From NCBI RefSeq assembly GCF_030548205.1, contig NZ_JAUORV010000002.1, positions 329,554 through 393,553 on the forward strand: DNA of 64,000 nt, in the 5' to 3' direction. The DNA is from Aliiglaciecola sp. 3_MG-2023. Lineage in GTDB: Bacteria; Pseudomonadota; Gammaproteobacteria; Enterobacterales; Alteromonadaceae. Positions 8,735-19,277 of this stretch are shown here, one piece after another. The notes beneath the pieces are model-generated. The model ran no database searches and was not told the DNA's origin. It saw only the letters and a list, made by a program, of their open reading frames with translations. The translations under genes were made by a program, and so were the position numbers. Each line of letters opens with the position of its first letter. The first letter of the stretch is position 1.

Positions 8735-8738
8735 TGAT

Positions 8739-9380
8739 TTAATTGCTCTGCTTATTAGGTGAGAGGGTGGATTGACTCTCCAACCGACTTATCTTTGCTG
8801 AAAGTCGATCGGTAGCGCTGCGTAACTCATTTACTTGGTCACAAAAATCAACGACTAAAATTGCGGGAGCGGCAATGCGTTTTTCTTCGATGGCTGCATC
8901 CCCTAAGGTGGTAGCTAATCGATTGGCCTTAGCTTTGGCGCTGTGAATGAGCTTTTTGCCTAGCCTAAACGTGTTGTGAGCAAGTAGGTCACCGGTATAT
9001 TTCGATAACAGCTCTTCCCAATCAATATCTAATTCAGTGATTAACTGACTAAATTGTTGGGCAATGGCCACATCACCTTCCAGCACTAACTCACCATTTT
9101 GAATTAAACGAGTAATTTGGCTGGTGTCTTTTAGTTTTTGCAACGTAGACAGAGATAACGCCAAATGACAATCGCTTAGCAGCTCTTCATCAGGCATCAC
9201 AGTCAACACATCCACTTGATCCGAGAAACTAAACTTGAATATCCAAGGTAATTCATGAATATCAACGCTAAGTTGTTTATTGCTCAATTTTTGCAACAGC
9301 AAAACTGAACTAGCATCCAGTTTCAGTAGTTGATTAATAATACGTTCAATGCCAGATGACACTAATTGAGCGGCTGGCAT
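8739..9380 (-). CDS. ubiJ: Ubiquinone biosynthesis accessory factor UbiJ (SCP2 domain)
   Basis: This 213-residue protein has a sterol-carrier-like SCP2 domain at about residues 10-115 ([33 protein letters not shown] ... [38 protein letters not shown]). A coiled-coil C-terminus follows ([27 protein letters not shown]). UbiJ with UbiK organises the soluble complex of late ubiquinone enzymes and binds their lipid intermediates. Its ATG abuts or overlaps the end of ubiE at 9380, and ubiB follows, which is the conserved order in gammaproteobacteria. Confidence 0.93.
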   Translation of the reverse strand: MPAAQLVSSGIERIINQLLKLDASSVLLLQKLSNKQLSVDIHELPWIFKFSFSDQVDVLTVMPDEELLSDCHLALSLSTLQKLKDTSQITRLIQNGELVLEGDVAIAQQFSQLITELDIDWEELLSKYTGDLLAHNTFRLGKKLIHSAKAKANRLATTLGDAAIEEKRIAAPAILVVDFCDQVNELRSATDRLSAKISRLESQSTLSPNKQSN

Positions 9381-10222
9381 TAAAATTTAAACCCTCTATG
9401 CAGCGCCACTATTCCACCGGTGAGATTGTGAAAGGTGGTTTGTTCGAAGCCCACTGATTCCATCATAGCTTTTAAGGTTTCTTGATCTGGGTGCATTCTA
9501 ATGGACTCAGCCAAGTACTGATAACTTTCACTATCATTGGCCACTAATTTCCCCATTTTGGGCAGTAAATGGAAAGAATATAAATCATAGGCTTTGCTTA
9601 ACATTTCACTTTGCGGTTTAGAAAACTCTAATACCAGTAGGCGGCCACCGGGTTTTAATACACGATACATTGAAGCTAAAGCTTTGTCTTTATCGGTAAC
9701 ATTACGCAGTCCAAAAGCAATGGTAATGACGTCAAAATAGTTGTCGGGAAAGGGCAACATTTCAGCGTTGGCTTGAACATACTCCAAATTGCCAACCACG
9801 CCTTTATTGCGCAGTTTATCGCGCCCAACTTTTAACATCGCGTTATTGATATCGGCTAATACGACTTGACCTTTTTCACCCACAATTTTAGAAAACTTTG
9901 CCGCTAAATCACCGGTTCCACCCGCTAGGTCTAAGACTTTATGCCCAGCCCTTACGCCACTGCAATCTATGGTGAAGCGTTTCCATAAGCGATGAATACC
10001 CATGGACATCATGTCATTCATAATGTCATATTTGGCTGCTACAGAATGAAATACATCTGCCACCATGGAGGCTTTTTTGGTCTTATCAACTTGTTTAAAA
10101 CCGAAGTGAGTTTGAGAGTCGTCTTCTCCCGTGCCAGTTGGTTCTTGCGGTATAGGAGGGATGTTTGAAGAATCCGCGTCCTTGGTTTTATGTTCAGACT
10201 GGGGGACTTGACTGTTGCTCAT
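9380..10222 (-). CDS. ubiE: Ubiquinone/menaquinone C-methyltransferase UbiE
   Basis: This 280-residue SAM-dependent class I methyltransferase has motif [17 protein letters not shown], then [30 protein letters not shown] and [16 protein letters not shown]. It ends [39 protein letters not shown], nearly identical in pattern to E. coli UbiE. It methylates the C2 carbon of demethyl-quinol precursors. It carries an N-terminal extension of about 30 Pro/Gln/Asp-rich residues before the conserved THFGFKQV; E. coli UbiE has about 8 residues there. The extension is probably disordered; no later in-frame ATG precedes the conserved part, so it is likely real. Confidence 0.97.
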   Translation of the reverse strand: MSNSQVPQSEHKTKDADSSNIPPIPQEPTGTGEDDSQTHFGFKQVDKTKKASMVADVFHSVAAKYDIMNDMMSMGIHRLWKRFTIDCSGVRAGHKVLDLAGGTGDLAAKFSKIVGEKGQVVLADINNAMLKVGRDKLRNKGVVGNLEYVQANAEMLPFPDNYFDVITIAFGLRNVTDKDKALASMYRVLKPGGRLLVLEFSKPQSEMLSKAYDLYSFHLLPKMGKLVANDSESYQYLAESIRMHPDQETLKAMMESVGFEQTTFHNLTGGIVALHRGFKF

Positions 10223-10296
10223 GGTATTTCCTTTTAAACTAATCTCGTCAGTTTACCGAAAATCTTCAAACATGACTATTAAAGCTGATACTAGAG

Positions 10297-10998
10297 TTAG
10301 TATTCAACTTGAACATGATTATCACCCACACTGTAAGAAATTATTTGGCTAATTTCCTGCAGTGAAAGATTACTTTGCTGATGAAAATCATTAAATGCTT
10401 GTTGAATCGCCGTCAAACTGCGTTTAGATGAAGCGGAACCGCTGATAAGGTCGCGTTGACTGAAATAAGCCACAACATCTTGGCTCAAAATAAAAGTGTC
10501 TTTGCCAATAGCACGCAAAGCATAAGGACCCGTATTTCCACCTAAACGCGCGCCATGCTTTTTAAGGTATGCCCATAAGCCAACGATATCGTGATTAGGC
10601 CACTGAGCAACAAAGTTAGCAAAGCTACCTTTCTCCTGCTGCACGGCTTGGATCATTAATGCATTTTCGCGGATCGTTTTTACTTTGTTGTAATTGCGAA
10701 TAATGCTCGGATCCTGTGCTTTTTTTTCAAGCATTTCATCTGGCATTAAAATCACTTTATCGATCTCAAAATTGAAAAATGCTTGTTCAAAATTAGGCCA
10801 TTTATTGCGCACTACTCGCCACACAAATCCCGACTGAAAAACCTTTTTACTGAATTCGGCTAAGAAACGATCATCACCAATCTGTTGGATTTTTTTAGGC
10901 GGTAGAGGCTTTGACAACAATAAGCCTAAGTTTTTAGGACCACCTTTACGCTCACAGGCGCGTTGGTAAAGGTGGTCAAAGGTTTCTAAAGTCGGCAA
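10297..10998 (-). CDS. DNA-3-methyladenine glycosylase I family protein (Tag-like)
   Basis: This 233-residue protein belongs to the methyladenine glycosylase (Tag, HhH superfamily) group. It has the alkylbase-excision-type segment FLAEFSKKVFQSGFVWRVVRNKWPNFEQAFFNFEIDKV, then DPSIIRNYNKVKTIRENALMI and a helix-hairpin-like LWAYLKKHGARLGGNTGPYALRAIGKDTFILSQDVVAYF. Classical Tag is shorter (about 187 residues) and has four Zn-binding Cys/His positions that I cannot all place here. It is therefore a Tag-family paralogue, and substrate specificity is uncertain. It is preceded by prlC on the same strand with a 26-base gap, so the two may be cotranscribed. Confidence 0.8.
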   Translation of the reverse strand: MPTLETFDHLYQRACERKGGPKNLGLLLSKPLPPKKIQQIGDDRFLAEFSKKVFQSGFVWRVVRNKWPNFEQAFFNFEIDKVILMPDEMLEKKAQDPSIIRNYNKVKTIRENALMIQAVQQEKGSFANFVAQWPNHDIVGLWAYLKKHGARLGGNTGPYALRAIGKDTFILSQDVVAYFSQRDLISGSASSKRSLTAIQQAFNDFHQQSNLSLQEISQIISYSVGDNHVQVEY

Positions 10999-11024
10999 AA
11001 GATATTGACCCTATTTGTAGATGT

Positions 11025-13079
11025 TTAAGCCGCTATGCCCGAATGGCGTAATAATGCGTCAACTTCAGGCTCTCGTCCGCGAAACGCGACAAATAACGCC
11101 ATAGGCTCTTTACTTCCGCCCATTTCCAATACGTTATGTAAAAAGTCTGAGCCCACTTGGGGATTAAAAATACCTTCTTCTTCAAAGCGACTAAAAGCAT
11201 CTGAACTCAATACTTCAGCCCATTTATAACTGTAATAACCGGCCGCGTAGCCACCAGCGAAAATATGCCCGAAACTATTTTGAAAACGATTAAATTCAGG
11301 CGCTTTGAGGACCGACACTTTTTCCCGTACTTTTTCAATAAAGCTTTGCACATTAACTGGGTTTTGCTGTTGGTATTGCTCATGTAAGCTGAAATCAAAC
11401 AAGCTGAATTCCAACTGACGCATCATTTGCATCGCAGATTGGAAATTACGGGCTGCTAACATTTTATCTAGCAAATCTTTTGGTAGTGCTTCACCCGTTT
11501 CGAAATGCCCTGAGATAAACGCTAGCGCCTCAGGTTGCCAGCACCAATTTTCTAAAAATTGACTAGGTAATTCCACGGCATCCCAAGGTACTCCATTGAT
11601 CCCGGAAACACCCGCCACATCAACCTTAGTTAACATGTGGTGAATACCATGGCCAAATTCATGGAACAAGGTTATAACTTCATCATGGGTAAATAGTGCG
11701 GGTTTGTTTCCCACTGGCCCGTTAAAATTACAGGTAAGATAGGCCACCGGATATTGTAATTGACCATCCACTCGGGTTCTACGAACCTGGCACTCATCCA
11801 TCCATGCGCCGCCACGCTTGCGAGGTCTGGCATAAAGATCTAAATAAAAGCTTCCGCGCAATTCACCGTCGCTATCAACAATATCGTAGAATTTTACGTC
11901 TTTATGCCATACATCGACGTTTTCACGCTGCACAATGTCCACTTTGTATAAACGTTTGACGACTTCAAAGAGGCCAGAAACCACTTGTTTTTCAGGAAAG
12001 TAAGGACGTAATTGTTCATCGGAAATAGAATATTGCTGCTGCTTTAGTTTTTCACTGTAATAGGCAAGATCCCATGCTTGCAGGTCTGCAACTTGGAAGT
12101 GTTTTTTTGCGAATTCAGTGACATCTTGCAAATCTTTTTGGGCTTGAGGTTTTGAGCGTTTGGCTAAATCTTCTAAAAATCCTGTTACCTGCTGGGTAGA
12201 TTCCGCCATTTTCGTTGCTAATGATCGTTCTGCATAGTTCTCAAAGCCCATAAGTTGCGCCAATTCATGACGCAACGCTAAGGTTTCTTCAATTATTTTC
12301 GTATTGTCGAATTCGCCCCCATTAGGGCCTAGTTCTGAGGCTCGGGTAGTGTATGCGCGATACATTTCTTCACGCAACGCACGGCTATCGGCATAGGTCA
12401 TTACAGGTAAATAGCTTGGAATATCTAGGGTAAATAACCAACCTTCTAGCTCTTTGCTTTCAGCCAATTGTTTTGCGGCTTCTAACGCTGAGTCGGGTAA
12501 TCCAGCCAACTCTGCTTTATCAGTAATATGTTTTTGCCATGCCAAAGTCGCATCCATGACATTATTACTAAAGGTCGAAGATAAATCTGAAAGTCGGCTT
12601 TTAATCTCACCGTATCGTTGTTTTTTACTGTCTTCCAGGGCAACCCCTGACAGTGTGAAATCACGGATACCATTGTCGATCACTTTTTGCTGGGCAACCG
12701 TTAAGCTAGCAAATTCCGCTGAATTTTTAATCTGCATATAAGCGTCATAAAGACCTTTATGCTGGCCAACCCAAGTTCCATAAGAAGACAATAAAGGTAA
12801 ACAAGCATCATGGGCTTCACGTAATTCATCATTACTCACTACAGAGTTCATATGTGACACTGGTGACCAAAGTTTCCCTAAAAGATCATCTATTTCGTCA
12901 ATTGGTTGAATAACATTTTGCCAACTCACGGTCTCTTGCTCTAATACCCGATTAATGGTGTTTTTACAGTTGCTAATGGCCTCTTCTATTGAGTCTTTAA
13001 TTTCAGCAATGTTAATTTGGCTAAATTGTGGCAAAGACTTGATATCTGATTGAGAATGTTGAGAGGCAATTTGATTCAT
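11025..13079 (-). CDS. prlC: Oligopeptidase A (M3 family zinc metallopeptidase)
   Basis: This protein of about 684 residues has the M3 active-site motif FHEFGHGIHHML (HExxH plus downstream Glu in the WDAVELPSQFLENW helix). It also has the family segments SFYLDLYARPRKRGGAWMDECQ and FGHIFAGGYAAGYYSYKWAEVLS. OpdA degrades short peptides, including cleaved signal peptides, in the cytosol. I prefer the ATG at 13079, with GGATA a few bases upstream, to a TTG four codons earlier. It heads a minus-strand pair with the Tag-like gene and is divergent from gorA. Confidence 0.97.
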   Translation of the reverse strand: MNQIASQHSQSDIKSLPQFSQINIAEIKDSIEEAISNCKNTINRVLEQETVSWQNVIQPIDEIDDLLGKLWSPVSHMNSVVSNDELREAHDACLPLLSSYGTWVGQHKGLYDAYMQIKNSAEFASLTVAQQKVIDNGIRDFTLSGVALEDSKKQRYGEIKSRLSDLSSTFSNNVMDATLAWQKHITDKAELAGLPDSALEAAKQLAESKELEGWLFTLDIPSYLPVMTYADSRALREEMYRAYTTRASELGPNGGEFDNTKIIEETLALRHELAQLMGFENYAERSLATKMAESTQQVTGFLEDLAKRSKPQAQKDLQDVTEFAKKHFQVADLQAWDLAYYSEKLKQQQYSISDEQLRPYFPEKQVVSGLFEVVKRLYKVDIVQRENVDVWHKDVKFYDIVDSDGELRGSFYLDLYARPRKRGGAWMDECQVRRTRVDGQLQYPVAYLTCNFNGPVGNKPALFTHDEVITLFHEFGHGIHHMLTKVDVAGVSGINGVPWDAVELPSQFLENWCWQPEALAFISGHFETGEALPKDLLDKMLAARNFQSAMQMMRQLEFSLFDFSLHEQYQQQNPVNVQSFIEKVREKVSVLKAPEFNRFQNSFGHIFAGGYAAGYYSYKWAEVLSSDAFSRFEEEGIFNPQVGSDFLHNVLEMGGSKEPMALFVAFRGREPEVDALLRHSGIAA

Positions 13080-13266
13080 AACTGTATCCAATAATATTTT
13101 AAGGGTTGGAACTTTGTAGGTGAGGCCTCATTAAGGTAATTACAAGAGATAAACAAAGATTTTTATTCCCTTCATGAACTTTTTGTTTGAAATTTGAATC
13201 TGCAGGCTTTGTACTTTTTGTTCATCTACAATAACCTAATGAAAATAACTAACTTCAGGATAAAAC

Positions 13267-14613
13267 ATGGCAGATTTTGATTATATATGTATCGGCGGAG
13301 GCAGTGGTGGTATTGCTTCAGCCAATCGCGCGGCTAGATATGGCAAGAAAGTAGCAATCATAGAAGCAACTGCCGTTGGTGGTACTTGTGTTAATGTGGG
13401 TTGCGTCCCTAAAAAAGTAATGTGGTTTGGTGCCCATGTCGCTGAAGCAATTAACTTATATGCGCCAGACTATGGTTTCGATGTCACCATCAATAAATTC
13501 GACTGGAAAACCTTAGTAGCAAGCAGAGAAGCCTACATTAAGCGGATCCATGGTAGTTATAGCAGCGGCTTTGAAAAAAATGGTGTGACCTTAATCTCTG
13601 GTTTTGCCACTTTTGTTGATAAGAACACCGTTGAAGTAAATGGTAAACACTACACCGCGGATCATATTCTAATAGCCACTGGTGGCCGTCCCACCATTCC
13701 CAATATACCGGGTGCCGAATTAGGCATTGACTCTAACGGCTTTTTTGAATTAAACGAACAACCCAAACGCGCAGTGGTAATTGGCGCAGGATATATTGCT
13801 GTTGAACTAGCTGGGGTAATGCATGCCTTAGGTACGAAAACGGATTTAGCCGTGCGTAAACATGCTCCATTACGTAACTTTGATACCATGTTATCTGAAA
13901 CCTTAGTGGAATTAATGGCCCAAGATGGCCCCACTCTGCACACCCATGCTACACCAACACAAGTGGTCAAAAATGCGGATAACTCATTAACCATTGAGTT
14001 TGAAAACGGAACAAAAATTGAGACCGATTGTGTGGTTTGGGCCATTGGACGTGAACCTGCTAATGATAAAATTGGCTTGGAAAATACCGGTGTAGAACTC
14101 ACCGACCGTGGATACATCAAAGTCGACAAATTCCAAAACACCAATGTAGATGGTATTTATGCGGTAGGTGATAATATTGGCTATGTTGAACTTACTCCTG
14201 TTGCAGTGAAATCAGGACGTTTGTTGTCGGAGCGCTTATTCAATGGTCAAACAAATGCACAAATGGATTATTCTTTAATTCCAACTGTAGTATTTAGTCA
14301 TCCGCCTATTGGCACTATAGGTTTGAGTGAAGACGAAGCAAAAGCACAATACGGCGAAGACAATATCAAAGTTTATACTTCTGGATTCGCGGCAATGTAC
14401 ACGGCAGTGACAAAACACCGTCAAATGACGCGGATGAAATTAGTCTGTGCAGGGAAAGAAGAAAAAGTCGTTGGCCTGCATGGTATAGGGGCTGGAATGG
14501 ATGAAATACTGCAAGGATTTGGTGTAGCCATGAAAATGGGAGCAACTAAAGCTGATTTTGATGCCTGCGTTGCCATTCATCCGACTTCGGGCGAAGAATA
14601 CGTGACTATGTAA
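13267..14613 (+). CDS. gorA: Glutathione-disulfide reductase
   Basis: This 448-residue FAD/NADPH disulfide oxidoreductase has the FAD-binding [17 protein letters not shown] at the N-terminus and the redox pair [13 protein letters not shown] (Cys about 43 and 48). The NADPH motif is [17 protein letters not shown], and the dimerisation domain ends [12 protein letters not shown], with the His-Pro-Thr that completes the partner's active site. The GCVPKK form indicates glutathione reductase rather than dihydrolipoamide dehydrogenase. It keeps cytosolic glutathione reduced, which also supports the GSH-dependent enzyme at 4215. It is monocistronic, with a strong terminator. Confidence 0.97.
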   Translation: MADFDYICIGGGSGGIASANRAARYGKKVAIIEATAVGGTCVNVGCVPKKVMWFGAHVAEAINLYAPDYGFDVTINKFDWKTLVASREAYIKRIHGSYSSGFEKNGVTLISGFATFVDKNTVEVNGKHYTADHILIATGGRPTIPNIPGAELGIDSNGFFELNEQPKRAVVIGAGYIAVELAGVMHALGTKTDLAVRKHAPLRNFDTMLSETLVELMAQDGPTLHTHATPTQVVKNADNSLTIEFENGTKIETDCVVWAIGREPANDKIGLENTGVELTDRGYIKVDKFQNTNVDGIYAVGDNIGYVELTPVAVKSGRLLSERLFNGQTNAQMDYSLIPTVVFSHPPIGTIGLSEDEAKAQYGEDNIKVYTSGFAAMYTAVTKHRQMTRMKLVCAGKEEKVVGLHGIGAGMDEILQGFGVAMKMGATKADFDACVAIHPTSGEEYVTM

Positions 14614-14631
14614 ACAAGCCAACTTAATTTT

Positions 14632-14699
14632 GAATGATGGCGTTTAACTCTAACTTTGGCGTATTTTCTAGCTAAAAATTAGAGTTGCCATCATTTTTT
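14632..14699 (+). terminator. Long hairpin terminator after gorA
   Basis: An outer stem ATGATGGC / GCCATCAT and an inner stem AACTCTAA / TTAGAGTT are followed by TTTTTT. The reverse strand also has an A/T-rich flank, so it may serve the convergent kinase gene ending at 14724. Confidence 0.8.
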
Positions 14700-14723
14700 C
14701 GCTTTAGTTAAAAATCACTGAAA

Positions 14724-17700
14724 TTATTCACTTTCGTTTAAATGCTTATTAATAAGACCAACGAAAATGTCATATTCCTGTTCCATTTTAACTAATAAAC
14801 TATCAATCGCTGTAAAATTTGTTTTCAAGGCTTCAAGCTCTATATTGCCGAATATTCCATGCAATCTCATCCCCCCAAGATCACCGCTAACCCCTTTAAG
14901 TGAATGGCTTAATTGACTGGTTTGTTCTGCATCGCGATTAGCAACGCTTTCTCTAAGTGTTTGTATCTTTCCAGCCGAACTTTCTAAAAATATTCTGCAA
15001 ATTTTGTTTAACAGAGTTTGATTATTCATCAATCGGGTAAGCGCCCCATCTTTATCCCACACTTCGCAAGTTGAGGCAGGGTGCTCTGTAGATAATCGAT
15101 TCTCTTCACCTTCATCTATGACTTTAACGTCTGGTGTAAACACCGACAATACCCAACTAGTGAGTTTACTTATCAACTTTTCAGCAGAAATAGGTTTAGT
15201 CACATAGTCATTCATTCCTGCATCCAGACACTTCTGCCTTTCCCCTAGCATGGCATTTGCAGTCATAGCGATAATCGGAATATGACGATATTCTTCACCG
15301 GCTTCACCGTTTCGAATTTGTGTTGTTGCTTCATATCCATTCAACACTGGCATTTGACAATCCATTAGTACACAGTGAATAGCTTTCCCGTTAATCACCG
15401 ATGCCTGAAGTTTTTGTATCGCCTCTTGGCCATTGGCGGCTCGCACAGTTTCGACTGTTGTCGGTTTTAAAATGCCAACGGCTACTTCTACATTTATTTC
15501 ATTATCGTCAACGACCAACACACGAGCGCCAGTCAATTTACTACCAGAATAGACGTCAAGGTTTAACATCTTATTTCTTTGTTGTTCAGTAACATCGCCT
15601 GATGTTTGGTGTTTTTTATCTACGTACTTTAATAAAAACTCGGAAACTGAAACGGGTTTGGAAAGGTAAATAGGCTTCAAACGTTTAAACATTGTTTTCG
15701 CGTCAACAGCATTGAAAAGCATGACGACCTTTTCAGTATTCTTCGTTCCCTCATTAAGTTCTTCCCAGCGATGTTCTAGCAATTGTGCACGCGGATCAAC
15801 TTGGTCAACGATGACGATATCCGGCAACTGTTTGGGTATCTCAGCTTTTGATTCTAAATATTCACTAAGATCAGAATCAGGTAGCACAGTCGCCCCTAAT
15901 TTATTGACTAAATTACTAAGGCTTTGATGGAGTTTCGAATTTTCTACTAAAATTGAAACAAATTGACCATTAAGGTATTTCTCGGCATTTTTAAAGGTCA
16001 CATTGGCGTTTGGAATCTTTACTTCAAAACAAAAGGTACTGCCTTTACCCTTTTCAGATTCGAAGGTCACTTGGCCATTAAGCAAGTGACTTAACTGTTT
16101 ACATATGGACAGACCAAGACCTGTCCCACCGTATTTCGAAGCCGTGCCACTATCTTCTTGAGAAAATGCATTGAATAAGCGTTGCTGATTTTCTTTAGCA
16201 ATGCCAATTCCGGTATCAGATACTGAACATTCAAGAAGACAAAAACGACCATTCACTTGTTTTGATTTAGCTGTAACTAGGATATGCCCTTGTTCAGTAA
16301 ACTTAATGGCATTGTTTAAAATATTAGTGACTATTTGTGCATAGCGATGGGGGTCACTTACAATGGATTCACACTCAATATCAATACTATCCAGTATAAA
16401 TTCAAGCCCTTTTTCCTGGGCTTTGACCGCCATACTTCCACATAAACTTTCAATTAACTTACTCGGATTAAACGCTTTATGTTCAAGATCTAATTTCCCT
16501 GCTTCGATTTTCGACAGATCTAAAATATCGTTGATCAGCACCGCAAGAGAATTCACACTGACTTCCGTCATTTCCAGATACTGCATCTGCTGCTCACTAA
16601 GTGGCTCTTTTTTGATCAGATTTAATGTACCGATAATACCGTTGAGGGGCGTTCGCATTTCATGGCTAATATTGGAAATAAATGCGCTTTTAACGTTGCT
16701 GGCTTTTTCCAATTGTTCAGTCCGCTGCGCCACTTTAATTTCTAACTCGGCATTGGCTTTACGGATTTTTTCATCGGCTTTTCGCAAGCTAGTAATATCG
16801 CGAATAATGACGGCCACACCACTATACTCAACGCCGTCTTTTAGAATTTCAGACAATGATACTAGCAATTTAATATTTTCATTTTGTCGTAAGCTAGTTT
16901 CAAAAGGTTGCTGAACCTTACCTGCAGTTAATTTATTTAAGAGTTCAACAAAATTAAAATCTGGAAATAAAGATAGCTGATCAACAGGTCTACCTTTAAC
17001 TCTGGCGAAATCTAATCCAAACAAACTTTTAGCTGCACGATTCCAACTCGATATACGACCATCCTTCGTTAGGCCAAAAATAGCATCTTGGGAGCCGTTA
17101 ACAATTGCATCCGATTCAGCCCTAGCTTCGGCAAGCTCTTGACTCTTCCGTAAGCCTCGCTGAAAAGCAGCTAAAACAACGGCTAAAACTGCGAGTATAA
17201 TAAATAGGACAGTGTAAACATAAGTCCGTCTTTCCATTGCTAAAGCTTTGATAACCGACTCAGGGGTCATAATATGGGACACCAGAAAGCCGTCTTCAAA
17301 GTCCCCGCTGACAATTAACTTTTTAGCAGAAGAATAAAAATTTCCATTTGAGAAGTATTGCAAAGAGGAAAAGTCACTTTCACTGTCTAGCTCTAACTTT
17401 GCATTATGGTAATTATCCCAATTTGCGTCGGAGTTTAAATCTTTGCTAAACATTAATTCTGGTTTCGGATGAACTAAAAAAAAGCCATTACTGTCGGTCA
17501 ATGCAAGCTGATTGGGTTTGTCGACAAGGGCTTGAATGGAGTTGAGAAACTCACTTGCATTGATATTAAGAATTAAAAAACCCAAACGTTCCATTTGATG
17601 ATTAAAAAGTGGTATCGACAATCGGAGCATTGGGCGATAGGGAAATTCGATTCTGCCGAACTCGCGATTCAGTGAAATTCCGGACAAATAAATTTGTCCT

Positions 17701-18221
17701 GCCGATAATTGTGTACTTTGTGCGTAATAGTCTCGGTCACCTTTTTTCTGTAAATAGGCACTATTTACAACCTTTATCCCCCCGCCAGTGCGCTCAACTC
17801 GTACCAATTCTTTACCATCGTTTTCGGTGCCGATAAAACGCATTTGTTCATACTCTGAATTATTTTCGACAAAGGCCACAAAAATTGTTTCCAACCTTTT
17901 TTTCCACTGCTCATAGGTTGAACCATCGAATTGATTATTCTGTCCAATAGTATTTGCCACCCCTTCAATGGGTGGTGTACCAAATAAAAAACGTAAGTCG
18001 TTTCGATACTTAGACAAAGATTGCTGTATTTGTGTGTCTATTCGGTTGTTTGTTAGACGCTGAGTTTCTTCCACCGAAAGAAGAATATTGTTTTTGAGCT
18101 GAGTTTCAAAAATAACAACAGCGATCGCCATTATTGCTACAAACAGAAAAAAAGTAGGTACGAATAAGTTTTTTCTGTTGTACCAAGACTTTAATTTGGA
18201 GGTCCGAGGTTCAACTGACAT
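14724..18221 (-). CDS. Hybrid sensor histidine kinase (sensor-PAS-HisKA-HATPase-REC-REC-Hpt)
   Basis: This 1165-residue inner-membrane protein starts with a helix (about 18-38), followed by a large periplasmic dCache-like sensor (about 40-330, with FLVHPKPELMFSKDLN) and a second helix (VYTVLFIILAVLAVVLAAF). A PAS domain (SDAIVNGSQDAIFGLTKDGRISSWN) and a coiled linker lead to HisKA with His520 in SHEMRTPLNGIIG. The HATPase has DTGIGI and GGTGLGLSI. Next are a degenerate receiver (first acidic pair lost, VENSK), a canonical receiver (VVDDNEIN, Asp954 in LMDCQMPVLNG, KPIS) and an Hpt domain (His1106 in SHSLKGVSGDLGG). This is the tripartite phosphorelay layout of BarA/ArcB-like kinases. No dedicated single response regulator is adjacent except the REC-GGDEF protein 130 bases upstream. 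Confidence 0.95.
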   Translation of the reverse strand: MSVEPRTSKLKSWYNRKNLFVPTFFLFVAIMAIAVVIFETQLKNNILLSVEETQRLTNNRIDTQIQQSLSKYRNDLRFLFGTPPIEGVANTIGQNNQFDGSTYEQWKKRLETIFVAFVENNSEYEQMRFIGTENDGKELVRVERTGGGIKVVNSAYLQKKGDRDYYAQSTQLSAGQIYLSGISLNREFGRIEFPYRPMLRLSIPLFNHQMERLGFLILNINASEFLNSIQALVDKPNQLALTDSNGFFLVHPKPELMFSKDLNSDANWDNYHNAKLELDSESDFSSLQYFSNGNFYSSAKKLIVSGDFEDGFLVSHIMTPESVIKALAMERRTYVYTVLFIILAVLAVVLAAFQRGLRKSQELAEARAESDAIVNGSQDAIFGLTKDGRISSWNRAAKSLFGLDFARVKGRPVDQLSLFPDFNFVELLNKLTAGKVQQPFETSLRQNENIKLLVSLSEILKDGVEYSGVAVIIRDITSLRKADEKIRKANAELEIKVAQRTEQLEKASNVKSAFISNISHEMRTPLNGIIGTLNLIKKEPLSEQQMQYLEMTEVSVNSLAVLINDILDLSKIEAGKLDLEHKAFNPSKLIESLCGSMAVKAQEKGLEFILDSIDIECESIVSDPHRYAQIVTNILNNAIKFTEQGHILVTAKSKQVNGRFCLLECSVSDTGIGIAKENQQRLFNAFSQEDSGTASKYGGTGLGLSICKQLSHLLNGQVTFESEKGKGSTFCFEVKIPNANVTFKNAEKYLNGQFVSILVENSKLHQSLSNLVNKLGATVLPDSDLSEYLESKAEIPKQLPDIVIVDQVDPRAQLLEHRWEELNEGTKNTEKVVMLFNAVDAKTMFKRLKPIYLSKPVSVSEFLLKYVDKKHQTSGDVTEQQRNKMLNLDVYSGSKLTGARVLVVDDNEINVEVAVGILKPTTVETVRAANGQEAIQKLQASVINGKAIHCVLMDCQMPVLNGYEATTQIRNGEAGEEYRHIPIIAMTANAMLGERQKCLDAGMNDYVTKPISAEKLISKLTSWVLSVFTPDVKVIDEGEENRLSTEHPASTCEVWDKDGALTRLMNNQTLLNKICRIFLESSAGKIQTLRESVANRDAEQTSQLSHSLKGVSGDLGGMRLHGIFGNIELEALKTNFTAIDSLLVKMEQEYDIFVGLINKHLNESE

Positions 18222-18350
18222 TAATCACTCCAATGAAAAGCTACTGTTCAACATATAAAACTGTTGGAAAATTAAAAGAAGACGAAATTAAAATCGTAGG
18301 ATTTCAATTCGCCTCTGCAAACTTTAGTTGCTCAGTAAAAACTAAGCAAA

Positions 18351-19277
18351 TCAACAAACGAATTGATTACGTCCTTTTTGCTTTGCTAAATAAAGTGCTT
18401 TGTCAGCGCTACGAATAACTTCATTGGCCTTAAAACATTCATTGTGGACAGTAGAGCTATATATACCAATGCTTAAACTAACAATTCCATAAGGAGAAGA
18501 TTCATGGGGAATGTTTAAATCTGCTACTTTTTGTAAGATTGTTTTAGCGATATGTTGGGCTCCAAGGCTGTCTGTATCAGGCAATAGACACAGAAACTCC
18601 TCACCACCATAACGAAATGACATGTCGACGGGTCGATGTAACACCTCTTTCAGTACTTTGCTGACCGCGATTAAGCACTGATCGCCACTTAGGTGCCCAT
18701 AACTATCATTAAATAATTTGAACCAGTCAATATCGAGCATAAACAATGACAAAGGCGATTGAGTCCGTTTTGACTGCAGAATAGACTTAGTCAACACTTC
18801 TTCAAGCAAATGCCGGTTATAAAGCCCGGTTAAACCATCAGTGAATGACATTCTCCTTAGAAAATCAGACTGCATTTTTAAGGTAAGATGGGCTTTAACA
18901 CGGTTTAATAGGGTAATCCCATTAACCGGTTTATTTACAAAATCCACTCCACCAGCTTCCCAGCATTTATTTTCATCGTTTTGACTTTTTACAGAAGTAA
19001 TAAAAATAACCGGTATATGTTGCAGACTTTGGTTATTTTTAATGGCGCGACATGTCTCTAAACCTGAAATCCCTGGCATCATTACATCCAACAAAATCAA
19101 ATCTGGCGTCTGCTGCCGACAAAATGCTAAGGCTTCTTCCCCAGAATGAACCACTTTGGTTTGATACAAATTCGATAGCAAATCAGCGACCACCATCGCA
19201 TTGATGGGTTCATCATCGACAATTAAAACCAGTGCCTCTTGCAAGGTACCTTGTTGAATATAGTGTTTCCCAATCAA
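18351..19277 (-). CDS. Response regulator diguanylate cyclase (REC-GGDEF)
   Basis: This 308-residue protein has a receiver domain (1-130) with the acidic pair Asp21/Asp22, phospho-acceptor Asp64 in LLDVMMPG and Lys116 in NKP. The GGDEF domain (about 145-305) has an intact active site RYGGEEF (224-228). The RxxD inhibitory site (Arg215-Asp218) sits exactly five residues before it, so it is predicted to make c-di-GMP with product feedback. It is in the same orientation as, and just upstream of, the hybrid kinase; the kinase is its probable phosphodonor, though this is inferred only from proximity. Confidence 0.95.
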   Translation of the reverse strand: MIGKHYIQQGTLQEALVLIVDDEPINAMVVADLLSNLYQTKVVHSGEEALAFCRQQTPDLILLDVMMPGISGLETCRAIKNNQSLQHIPVIFITSVKSQNDENKCWEAGGVDFVNKPVNGITLLNRVKAHLTLKMQSDFLRRMSFTDGLTGLYNRHLLEEVLTKSILQSKRTQSPLSLFMLDIDWFKLFNDSYGHLSGDQCLIAVSKVLKEVLHRPVDMSFRYGGEEFLCLLPDTDSLGAQHIAKTILQKVADLNIPHESSPYGIVSLSIGIYSSTVHNECFKANEVIRSADKALYLAKQKGRNQFVC

